A stretch of 64,000 nt of DNA from positions 25,888,591 through 25,952,590 of the forward strand of contig CAKAKS010000067.1 of the NCBI GenBank assembly GCA_916700875.1, written 5' to 3'. Position 1 is the stretch's first letter. Every line of letters begins with the position of its first letter. Below the pieces are notes generated by a model. It saw only the letters and a program-made list of their open reading frames with translations. It was not told the origin of the DNA and ran no database searches. The DNA comes from Sebastes aleutianus (taxonomy: Eukaryota; Chordata; Actinopteri; Perciformes; Sebastidae). The position numbers were made by a program, and so were the translations under genes. Positions 43,901-53,000 of this stretch are shown here, piece by piece.

Positions 43901-46872
43901 AAAAAGTCCATATAGTGGGCTCGATGCAGAAACTTATATATAGTCTCATGCAGTGGTGGCCGGCCAATAGAGTCACACACAAAAAAACATTACTACTAGT
44001 ACTACTACTAACAATAATAATAATAAAGATTATACAAATTGTCAATATTTGTGTTTTAAATATGGAATACACCCAGTAATATGTGTAATTTGATTGTAAT
44101 GTGTAATTTGATTGTAATGTGATTATATTTTGTATCAATAATCTGAATCTGTAAAGTAACTAAAGTTGTCAGATAAATGTAGTGGAGTAAAAAAAGTCTA
44201 ATATTTCCCTCTGAGATGTAGTGGAGCAGAAAGTAGAAAGTAGCAGAATATGGAAATACTCAAGTAAAGTACCTCGAAATTGTATTTAGTTACTTTCCAC
44301 CACTGAGTACATTTTATACTGTTGTGTGTTTTTTAAAAGCATTCTTTACTCTTCCCTGTTGGAATAAAATAATTGTTAATTATTTAACTTCAAAGTAGTA
44401 ATGTGTTTTTGATACCTTCACTTTTTTTTTTGCATTAAATCGTACAGGGATGTTTGCTGAAATTGATTGGATGTGGCACCACAGCTCCACCAAGAAACAT
44501 TTCCACCAGCAGCCACTGGTCTCATGCATACACACACACACAGAGCTACAAGCACACAACCCTGACATGCGTGAGCAGAGATGGAGGAGCAGAAAGCCAG
44601 AGGGAATAAAGCGCAGCAGCAGCAGCGAGGAGGAGGAGGTGGATACACCTGATGGAAAACTTTCACAACAAAAACAAGTATTTAAATCTGCTGAAGCAAT
44701 TTCGTTCTGAGAGAAAGTACAGCTCGAGGTGCTGAGGCCAAGACACACACACACACACACACACACACTACAAGCCGCCAGGCGTGAGATGGAGCGTGGA
44801 AGAGAGATAATGGTAACAGCAGCAGCAGCAGCAGCAGCAGCAGTATAGTAGTATATATATACGAGCAGATCAGACAAAACAAACATCTTCCTTTTTAATG
44901 GGCTTCTCTTGGCACAAATTCACATTTTAATTTTTTTTCCAGACATGTTTATTGACACCCAAGGGGGCCACAAATAAAAGATTACCAAAAAAATATTCGA
45001 TAAAGAGAAAAAAATATTAAATTGATTCCCAGGAAACTGCTTGTTCTTATTTCCTTTTTTTACATTTGGCCGAAGATAAAAAAAAAAAGCTGTAATGATG
45101 ATTTCCCCGCGTTGCTCTGCAGATGGCTGCTCAAAGTGCGCTATTATGGAGTCGATTTTGTGCATGCGACTATAAAATGATTAATTAACCCAAAGGTTAA
45201 TGTAAATAGGTTCAGACACTTTAAAAAAAAAAAAAAAAAATAGGAAAATTTGTCTCCAAGAGCAACTAATATATGCAGCCTCGAGGGCCTAAAGCTTCCT
45301 GGGAAACGAGATAAGATGAATTATGACAGAAATAAATAATAAGTAATACGAATGTTTTGTTTTTTTGTGAGAAATTTGTCGAAAACATTAAAAAAAATCC
45401 CGATTAAAACCAAGACAACGAAGGTGCAATTCATAGATAAAGTCTATACACATAAATTAAAATTTAACAACCAATATATTCATAATATATTCATAAATGT
45501 TCTTTGAAGTTATTTACAACCCACAAGTCACATTTTGTGGGTTTTTATGTAGAAAAATAAATAAGATATAAAAAAAAAAAAAACACAGCAAAGCTAAGGA
45601 GGAGCATCACAGTGGTCCTATAGTCTTCATCGCCTCTGCAGCTCTTCATCTGCTCACACCCGCAAGAAAATACTGGGAAATATTAAAACTATATTATATA
45701 CTCGATCGGAAAAATGCGTTTTTATTCCAAAAATGTTATCAGTAAAATGCTTTTTTGGATCATTAGAAATACCAATGCGCGTTATTTGTGCGTCTTTAAA
45801 GGTCCACCGCTCGGTGCGCACCGCTGATCCTCCAGACAGAGACAGACAGGCAGCTGTGATGGCTCTGTTTTTAACCGGAATGATTAACGACGCAGCTCAC
45901 ACAGCAAATGGCCCAGACCAGACTCGCTGTTATCAGACGGAGAAGGAGGAGAGAGAGAGGCAGACAGAGAGGAGGTAGAGGTGGTGCCTTCGTGTTGGCA
46001 ATAGATCCCACTGTTAAGTGTCTTTGAGCAAGGCACCGATCCGTCCCTGTCAGCTCCAGTGGGCTGATGATTCTGCAGCTTCATGCAGTATTTGTTTTAA
46101 TTCTGGGACCTGATCTGCACATGTGAGGCTTGTACATTGTGATTGTAAAATCAGTGAATTAGCTTTATTGTTCTTCACTCACATGTTGTTATGGTTTGCA
46201 TTCTGTGCTTGTAGCCAGCTATAGACAGACATTTTGGGAAAAGTGTCAACAAGTATATTATAGCCTTTTTCCCTAACAAGTGCCTTTAATTGTATTTAGT
46301 GTGACTATTCCTATGTCTGTAACCTGCTAAGTCTATTCATCTAGGCAAAAAATAATGTTGTATATCTAAAAAATACAACCTAAATAGTGCATTACAACAA
46401 ATCAATAAGATGAAAGAAAGGTGAAAAGCAGCTTTATAATGTATCTTTAAACAGTAAATTAACTGTAAAATACTGTGAAATTAATTTAAAAAAAAATTAT
46501 TTTTCATTAACAGCACAAAGCTGTAAATTTCAGCGACAGTATAATAATGTTAATTTTACAGTAACATAAAGGCAACCCTGCTGCCAGTTCTTTACTGTTA
46601 TTTTACTGGGAAATTCTTAACAGTGCAGTCCAGCCTGTCAGCTCCAGTGGGCTGGTTCTGTAAAGCGCGCACAGCCTGAACGCTCCGGAGAGAGAACAGC
46701 CTTAACGAGACTTTACCCTCCGGGGATCGATACCGGATCACGGTGGATGGAGGGTGTTGTTAGTGAGGATGAGGAGGGAGTGTGTGGAGGACCTACTTGT
46801 GGATGGAGGTCTTAAATTGGAGGAGTTAGGGTCCTGGTCCCCTACGGCAGCTTTCGGTTCAGACGTGGCCAT
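26938..46872 (-). CDS. gad1: Glutamate decarboxylase 1 (GAD67), 16 coding exons
   Basis: PLP enzyme converting glutamate to GABA in the neuronal cytosol. Exons in gene order: 46872-46797, 42951-42895, 40556-40419, 39080-38838, 37685-37595, 33387-33275, 32230-32115, 31747-31668, 31524-31470, 30738-30622, 30524-30460, 30006-29928, 29040-28891, 28782-28675, 27960-27871, 27111-26938. All phases join; 583 residues (human 594). Begins MATSEPKAAVGDQDPN; exon 2 carries HGCTRKLGMKICG, from the GAD67 membrane-targeting region. The catalytic core keeps HVD for the pyridine nitrogen, NPHK with the PLP lysine at 29976-29978, and the loop QYDVTYDTGD that marks constitutively active GAD67. Ends IERLGQDL. 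Odd points: HVDGAWGG where human has HVDAAWGG, and exon 3 about 7 residues shorter than human (GRLAGQKNLL). Whether teleost gad1a or gad1b is undecided. Confidence 0.97.
27190..27632. mobile_element. hAT-type MITE (443 bp) in the last gad1 intron
   Basis: Left end CAGAGTTGCCAAGTC, right end (reverse complement) CAGTGTTGCCAGATC. Flanks TCTGCTGT (27182-27189) and TCTGCTAT (27633-27640) agree at 7 of 8 bases, as for an aged hAT duplication. Sub-terminal GCGAC...GGGCTTG motifs repeat at both ends. No transposase. Confidence 0.75.
27983..28445. mobile_element. TTAA-flanked MITE (family C), copy 1
   Basis: Bounded by TTAA on both sides. Left TTAAAGGGACAGTGTGTA, right (reverse complement) TTAAAGGTCCAGTGTGTA. 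TTAA targets with such ends suggest piggyBac-type mobilisation (inference). A closely similar copy lies at 52788-53276. Confidence 0.75.
29162..29735 (+). repeat. Dispersed repeat family A, copy 2, with GGGCTGTCAA terminus
   Basis: Begins GGGCTGTCAA and carries the TTAACGCATTAACGCAACT block. Its core includes a collapsed palindrome CACTTTATGATAATCATAAAG near 29366-29388, equivalent to the long hairpin of copy 1 with the loop lost. Lies in a gad1 intron. Right end unclear. Confidence 0.65.
29882..29918. repeat. (GT)n microsatellite
   Basis: Interrupted GT tract about 10 bases from the donor of the gad1 exon 30006-29928 (downstream of it in the transcript). Confidence 0.9.
29928..30006 (-). 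CDS. gad1: gad1 exon with the PLP-binding lysine
   Basis: Encodes ANSVTWNPHKMMGVPLQCSA then ILVREK. NPHK is the Schiff-base motif of group II decarboxylases; its Lys codon lies at 29976-29978. Acceptor TTTTGCAG and donor GTACAG on the minus strand. Confidence 0.95.
30775..31390 (+). repeat. Dispersed repeat family A, copy 3
   Basis: Shares the family A core and extends to GTGACATCTACTGTTGGCCT and TATCTCCCCCTAAAGACC, an end it shares with the copy at 50.7-51.9 kb. In a gad1 intron. Confidence 0.7.
32038..32107. repeat. (GT)35 microsatellite abutting a gad1 exon
   Basis: Long uninterrupted GT run, (CA)n in the gad1 transcript, ending about 8 bases from the exon 32230-32115 just inside its downstream intron (donor GTACGAG). 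Confidence 0.95.
32440..33215 (+). repeat. Nested repeats: truncated TTAA element then family A copy 4
   Basis: From 32441 TTAAAGGGACTGTATGTAAC matches the start of the element at 56999. It breaks near 32530 and continues as family A, ending TTGATTGACAGCCCTG at about 33208, the reverse complement of the CAGGGCTGTCAA terminus of copy 2. Just left of it, 32398-32440 is an inverted fragment of the repeat at 5.9-6.3 kb. Confidence 0.65.
33388..36235. other. gad1 intron 5, first part: no other gene seen
   Basis: Large intron between the exons 37685-37595 and 33387-33275. Holds a GT tract at 35391-35426 and purine-rich stretches (34370-34570). No exon on either strand was supported. Some parts (34930-35080) have balanced composition and could hold regulatory sequence, unproven. 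Confidence 0.5.
35940..36480. repeat. Dispersed repeat family B, copy 2, with seven tandem ACCGGAGGAC units
   Basis: Matches the 24.26-kb copy on both sides of the 10-mer, but here the 10-mer is repeated seven times exactly (36291-36360). Within the large gad1 intron. Outer boundaries approximate. Confidence 0.75.
40830..40975. repeat. Long compound GT tract in gad1 intron 2
   Basis: About 145 bp of GT with a few TT and GGG interruptions, roughly 275 bases upstream (in the transcript) of the acceptor of exon 40556-40419. ORFs read through it are artefacts. Confidence 0.95.
41195..41672. repeat. 365-bp segment A bracketed by 56-bp direct repeats (gad1 intron 2)
   Basis: 41195-41250 and 41617-41672 are near-identical direct repeats (ATCTGCAGGATATAATGTGG...); about 2 differences seen. 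Between them, 41253-41616 is the inverted copy of 47240-47595. The right direct repeat contains the palindrome GTGCGTAATTACGCAC. Origin unknown; see findings. Confidence 0.8.
42507..42916. repeat. gad1: Tandem duplication (about 207 bp) including the 3' end of gad1 exon 2
   Basis: Two copies in direct orientation: about 42507-42707 and 42713-42916. Matching landmarks ACTATGACAC (42518, 42724) and TACCACAAATCTTCATCC (42684, 42892) give offsets of 206-208. The second includes the real donor end of exon 2 (42951-42895); the first repeats about 19 coding bases plus a donor-like GTACGT. Confidence 0.8.
43154..43672. mobile_element. TTAA-flanked MITE (family D) in gad1 intron 1
   Basis: Left TTAAAGGTCCCATATCATGC, right (reverse complement) TTAAAGGTCCCATATTATAA. 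TTAA at both ends. Contains the X-box-like GTTGCTAGGCAAC near 43349. No coding capacity. Confidence 0.75.
44160..44306. repeat. Dispersed teleost repeat ending CCACCACTG
   Basis: Phrases such as ATATTTCCCTCTGAGATGTAG and AAATACTCAAGTAAAGTACC and the end AGTTACTTTCCACCACTG are those of a very common fish repeat (recalled, not searched). Left boundary uncertain; may start near 43950. Confidence 0.5.
44819..44842. repeat. (CAG)n trinucleotide run in gad1 intron 1
   Basis: Eight AGC/CAG units, non-coding. Confidence 0.9.
44880..46796. other. gad1 intron 1: no other gene seen
   Basis: AT-rich with poly(A) runs at 45222 and 45570. 46021-46045 (CTTTGAGCAAGGCACCGATC) looks like a common fish repeat phrase and 46480-46625 like an ACAGTAA-rich MITE. 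No coding exon found. Confidence 0.4.
46797..46872 (-). CDS. gad1: gad1 first coding exon (start codon)
   Basis: Reads MATSEPKAAVGDQDPNSSNL then RPPST and ends A|GTAGGT; the split codon A|CT joins exon 2 at 42951 to give ...PPST-TNEYAWMHGC. The start was chosen because this is the first ATG giving the GAD67-like NSSNLRPP motif (human NTTNLRP). The open frame continues upstream without another methionine of family likeness. Confidence 0.88.
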
Positions 46873-47239
46873 CAGTCCTCTGGTATCTGATCTCCAGCTG
46901 GGAAATAACTCAAACTGCAAACAAAAAACAATCCAGGGTTAGGAGTGGACAGGTCTGCTTATACAACCTGCACCTAAAAATATATATATTTTTGAATAAT
47001 CCATTTAATTGATCTGGATTTGATCAGAAAATGATCGACTGTGAGTCACCAGGAAAAGATTTATTCCCGAAGGATACAGCTGGAGACGCGCAATTTGGAG
47101 ACAATTACGCACGACTCACAAGAAATACGCACATCAGGATAAGTAGTCTTGGTGATAACATAATGCTCATGTGGGTACATTCATTTTTGGAGATAACCTT
47201 CTTTGCATTCAATTTGCCATTAAGGCTGTATTTGACATT

Positions 47240-47595
47240 AATGGCCAATATTAAAGATAAAATTCAAAAGTTATCACACATAAGACACATATTTCCTTTG
47301 TTACTGTGCGCTCTAATGGAGCAAAAATTATGATTTTCCTTAGACATCAGTCTTTGGGCATCAGACCGTTAATCTATGAGCTGTATACCTGTGATCATCC
47401 ACTCACAGAGGATATTTCTAAGGAATAAAAACAAGATTTAATGACATAGGCTATGAGGAAAAAAATATAAACGAATAGATGTGAAGACAGATTGATTAAA
47501 ATGACAGCTGATTTATTAAGCAAATATTGATAAGATGCAACTATAAATAACCTCATTGACTCAGCAAATCGACATTTCAATTAAGTTGCGCTTTG
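47240..47595. repeat. Segment A, inverted copy, 5' of gad1
   Basis: Reverse complement of 41253-41616, with roughly nine in ten bases alike by eye. Lies about 370 bp upstream of the gad1 start codon, so it could overlap the gad1 5' UTR or proximal promoter. Both copies keep a short frame reading MANIKDKIQKLSHIRHIF; no known family. Confidence 0.8.
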
Positions 47596-47599
47596 AACA

Positions 47600-48168
47600 A
47601 GCGCGTCCCATCCCATCATCACTCAATGTCATCATGACTGGACAACTAATGAATCCCTTCTGTCACTCATCTGGGTGCTTTCACACGACGAATTTGCATT
47701 TTATTTTGTAATTTTTTCCCCAAAATAAGTCCGATGTTTCAATCACCTGTGCGTCTGTGAAATAATATGAAAATCAATATATGAAGGGCGCTGCTGAAAT
47801 GAAAGGAGGAGGAGGCATCTTACCGGCTCACAGGTTGTCGAGTCCAGAGAAACTATAACTAGATGTTACAATTTGCCAGCCAAAGGCACGACAAGCAACA
47901 GTCCGGAGATGGCTGAATACCAACAGAGCGCACTAATAAAATCCCATCCAGAGGCGCGCAAGTGACCCTTTCCTCCCTCAAGAATATATCTTTTTTGTAT
48001 TCGTTATTTATATCTCAGGCTCTGTCTGCCCATTGGTCTCTTCACGCAAGCATGAGTCACAGCCTTGCCTCCCTCTGACGACTAATGAAGCCTCCCTGAG
48101 TGCTACTGACAGCCACCATCCACCTTAAGACGCCTAAAAAGAAAAAAGGGGTAGTGACGTATACCCAT

Positions 48169-48227
<59 letters not shown>

Positions 48228-48790
48228 TCCAGGTGTGGGTGTCACAGGATGGAGAAAATGTATTCTGAGTGGGTTACATAGCAATTGACCTTGGGATGAC
48301 AAACACAGTTATGGGTTTTAGTCACAAACAGATCTGAATTTATATACATCTCTGTTTCAGTGGAGCTGTGATAGATCTATGATACTACCATCCATCCATC
48401 CATCCATCCATCCATCCATGCAGCTGTAATATTCACCAACACTGCATGCATCATAATGTTTGACCTGCACCCTTTTTTTTATAACCTTGATATGGACAAT
48501 AACATTGAGACATCAAAGTGCATCCAGCTTGGAAGGCGTTGACTTATTGTCATCCTCATGCCTGAGTCCTGGTCCACCGAATGGGCAGCAGAGAAAGAGA
48601 GAGAGACACCACATGCAGCCATTATGTTCATTCAGTCATTGCAAATTACAGCGCCTTTATCAGATGGCGCTCATACTCATAGTCTTTTCACAAGTCAGCG
48701 CATAGAGACGACTCATAAAGATAAGCTCCGCCATCATGTGATAATAACTGGGAATATACTGGCTGATGGCATTCCACTAGGATGGATTAG

Positions 48791-48826
<36 letters not shown>

Positions 48827-49940
48827 AGGAGAGGATGGTAACCCTTAAAGTGATGTGCAAATAGAGCAGAGTATCACAGAAAAACATGCTTGATTGTCAG
48901 CATCCTCATCCATAGAAAACCCTTCACTGGTAATGTTGAAATAAAATAAGTATGCTATTATTTGTGTTCATTTATAGCTGATTAAAAGTGTCAACGATTT
49001 CAACAACTCACTACTTCCTGTACTGAAGTGATGACCCCCCGCCCGGTTGCACTAACAGAACCAGTTTGAACTTGTCTTGCTGGCTTCGTTGAGGTCAGTT
49101 TAGCCTCATTTGAGACCATCTGTGCTCTGAACGTCTGTAACTCGGTCACACAAGTCAAGATTGCATCCAAATGTAGTGCAAATTTTAACTGGATTTCTAA
49201 CGGGAAGACGTATGAATAGCACGACATTACACAGACATTTCCGTGTCATGAGGACGCGTTTTAGACTTTTACTACGACAACGTCCGCAGTTAAGTGTAGG
49301 CAACAAAACCACCTAGTTAGGTTTAGGAAAAACGTCACGGTTGGGCTTAAAATAAGCGAGAAAGGTGTTCTTATTGCACACTAAATACCTCGCCCATTAT
49401 TCTGGCATTCATAGCCTTTTTGTGCGAATGTGCTGGGATTTCTAGAAAATCCGCAAAAGAAACTACAAATGAATGTGCATTTCCATCCGTTAGATGAGTA
49501 TTAGGAGTTGGTTCTTTAAGATTAAACAGCTGGTGGTGCTAATTCTCCAGTGGGGTGCAATTAAACGACTGCAGAAGAAGAGAGCGTAACAAGATCGAGT
49601 TATTAAAAGGGGCGCCAGTCAAACCTCAAATGCTGGAAAACAACGGAAAACAAGATGGAAATAAGTCATTTATGTTTGTTACATGTATGAAGTTGTGAAA
49701 CGTTTCCTCATCTCCTCATCGCTTTGACAAAGAATTCACACTTCATGTACGTCATAATTTATTCAATAAGTCCGTTTACATGGTCACATTTTATTTTTAT
49801 CGATATATCAACTTTGTCCACCTCAGCGAAGTATCTAGTGCCATCATCTTGTCAACATAAAACTTATGACATTCCCATCAGCCACAGCTGTACTTTGTTT
49901 TTAATACCTAATTGGCAAACGTTATCATGCTTTGTCTACA
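47600..49940. other. gad1/erich2 spacer: no gene seen
   Basis: Contains GT tracts at 48172-48227 and 48792-48824, a (CCAT)n run at 48389-48418, and at about 49260-49370 a repeat with TTAGGTTTAGGAAAAACGTC that resembles the tandem motif of the 62.3-kb element. gad1 5' non-coding exons may lie here but cannot be recognised by translation. Confidence 0.45.
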
Positions 49941-49948
49941 ATAAATAT

Positions 49949-50024
49949 TTTATTTGCAGATGAAATATGAAAAAAATCCATAATTGTCACAGCATCTACA
50001 AAGTGCACAAAGATTACGATAGAT
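49949..50024 (-). terminator. erich2: erich2 poly(A) signal
   Basis: AATAAA on the minus strand at 49949-49954, about 70 bases after the erich2 stop codon. Confidence 0.6.
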
Positions 50025-53000
50025 TTAGGGGGAAATGTGAGAAGGAGGACATGGCTTGTGTCTGTTTACTTTCTTTTCTTCTTCATCATCATCTGAGGAG
50101 GAGCGAGATGAAGAGGAGGAGGAGCTTTGAGATGACTCCTCATCGCTCCCAGACTCATCTGAGTTGTCATCATCATCATCCTCTTCTTCTTCTTCTTCTT
50201 CTTCTTCTTCTTCTTCTTCTTCTTCTTCTTCTTCTTCTTCTTCTTCTTCCTCAGTGCTCTGCTCTGCTTCTTGCTCTGAAAGAAAAATGCATGACGCAAA
50301 CTCACTCACTTGCATTGTAAAAGTGTTTGTGTTCGTATGAACGGAGGGACTCTCACCCTCCAACAGCTTCTTCTGGATCAGCGGGAGAAACTCAGAGGCC
50401 TCAGGATTGTCTGGTTCGTAGATGAGAACTGGAACGAGGAGAGAAGAGGCACAATTGGCTGACTTCGCCGGTGGCTGATTTATTGACTGACAGACACACA
50501 GTTGATGGATGCAGGATACTTACTCATCTGACACAGTTTGCTGGCCGGCTGGAAGTCTCTGTCCATCACAGCTCTGAGGAACTGAAACAAAACAATTTCA
50601 CTTGAGTTTCAATTTCTCTCAACTGAGTAAAATAATATCTTTGACTAAAACCAAGGATTAACCTCTTCCACTGAGGGCAGCGGCACCCTCGGCCGACTTT
50701 ACTGTCTTTCAGAGGCTGTAGAAGGCTCAGTATGAGAGCTAGAGTGAAGGTATCACATAAAACTAGAAAACCTAAGGAATCCATCGGTACCAACAATGTC
50801 ATGCTAGCATGTAAGATATGCTAAATTCTGGTGAGAAAAACTGGCATGGCCATTTTCAAAGGGGTCCCTTGACCTCTGACCTCAAGATATGTGAATGAAA
50901 ATGGGTTCTATGGGTACCCACAAGTCTCCTCTTTACAGACAAGCCCACTTTATGATAATCACATGCAGTTTGGGTTAAAAACCATGCAGTTTTTAAATGC
51001 AGTACAAATGTGTTATTTTTCACCTATTCTAATATGTTGTATTTGAATACTGTATACTGGGGTCCCTAAACAGTCTTGAATTGCATAAATTGGGTATCAC
51101 TGTAAAGCTGAGACTCTTGTGGATCCAATGAGCCCAATTGTATTCATGTGTGATGATGTTAGTCCCCGATAGTTGCCATTTCATTGTAGTGAGACCATTT
51201 TTTAAAATTTGACCTCACTGTATAAAATGACCTGTGGTGACCTCTAGGATAATCACGGCCTCATGAAACTTTACAATCACAAACTACAGACCTAGAGCAT
51301 TCAGAGGATGGATGGCTTTCCTATGTAGATTGACAATAAGGGGGTTTCTGAGCAGTTTACACAACAGAAGTGCTCGCCATCCAATCGCCGAAAAAATGTA
51401 ATTCTTGCAGAAATCTCATAAAATGTCAAAAGTTTTTTAAAACAAATCACAGCAGGGCTTTTTCTATGGTGTTCCTCGAGGTCTTTGTGTCTTTATGTGG
51501 TATTTTTTAGGGAATATTGATCATTTTTATCAATTCTCAAGTGGTCGAAAATGGTTAAATTTAGCACCAAATCTGCATAACAAATGGTATCAAACCAAAA
51601 ATTGCTTCAACATCTTATGAGACATAATAGAGCATGGGAATGGCCATCATCTATCATAATGTTCTAAACCCTTACACACTTTCAAAATGTATTTTAATGA
51701 ATCAATTAATTTATGACTTATTTGTTTATTTTTGATTTATGACAAGAACAACTTGACACACAGCTGCATCTCAAATTAATCTCGGGGTTCCCAGCTTTCA
51801 GATGATGTACACCATTTCTATGTGACATCTACTGTTGACCTGCTATCTCCCCCTAAAGACCCCCTGTACCCCCTAAAAAAGACAAAAAAAGGTCTATGAA
51901 AAAGAGGAGTGGAGGGGAAAAGTTTAAAATGATTTTTGGCATCTGAAATAAAACAAAACGTTACTACAGTACAGTCTACGTCATCCTCTCAGCAGAGCAT
52001 GAAGTGTGGGATCATTGATGGTGATCAGTCACTTTACCTCCATTATCAGCTCCACTGGTGCCTTAACGTCTTCATCCTCCACATCCTCCACATCCTCTTC
52101 CTCGGTCTGTTCTTCCTCCCCATTTGTCTCATGTGTGGGGAGAGGCTCAGCTGGTGGAAGAGAGCGTGTCGCTCTTCCTGACAAACCATTAACACCATCA
52201 TCGGTTTCTTTCTTGAGACATTTCTTACTTTGCGTTTTGTTCTACAACAACCTACCTGTTAGTGCCGAGTCTGACGGCGGTGCTTTCCTCAAGTCTTTCA
52301 TTTTCAGCTCTTCATCGGGCACTGCTGTCGACTGTGTGTGTTCTTCAACCCTGAAATCACATTCAAGATTTTTAAAAACTGTGTTGGCAATATTTAATTT
52401 GACTGATCACCAACTACGTGAATTCAGAGTACGGACCTTGGTGTTGTGTTGATGGATTCCTTTGGTGAGCATTCTACAGGAGAACCGCAGACATACAAGA
52501 CATTTAATTCAGCCAGGAAACCCTTGCATGGATTTTACTTTTTTGGTTTGGTACAACAGATAGTAGTATTTAATGTTAATCATGCGTGAGCAGAACAAAA
52601 TGAAACTGTTAGTTGACATGATGTTTTAAACAAAATTGGACACAGTCTGGAGACATGATGAGGATAAATGACACGGATAACACAGTTAACTTTTTGTGTA
52701 CGCAGCCTGTCTCTTCTAATTCTGTCACAGTTAGTGGTGACCTTGTTTGTGACTTACTACATTTCCCAGAATTACTTGTAAAAAAATGTAAAGGTAAAGT
52801 GTGTAGGATTTGGATGCATCTAGTGGTGTGGTTGCAGATTGCAACCAACTGAGAACCCCTCTGCTCACTCTTCCCTTTCCAAGACTGTGGTAACGCCGGT
52901 TGCCTCACTCAGAGGCCATCCTTACCATAATAACACTACTTTAGGAGCAACGGAAGTCAGACGGCGGCTGGCGGTACCACGGTTTTGCACTCTGCGGCTC

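Noticed and set aside
44380..44886. 168-residue minus-strand open frame
   Set aside because: Made of (CA)n, (CAG)n and GAG runs read in frame within gad1 intron 1.
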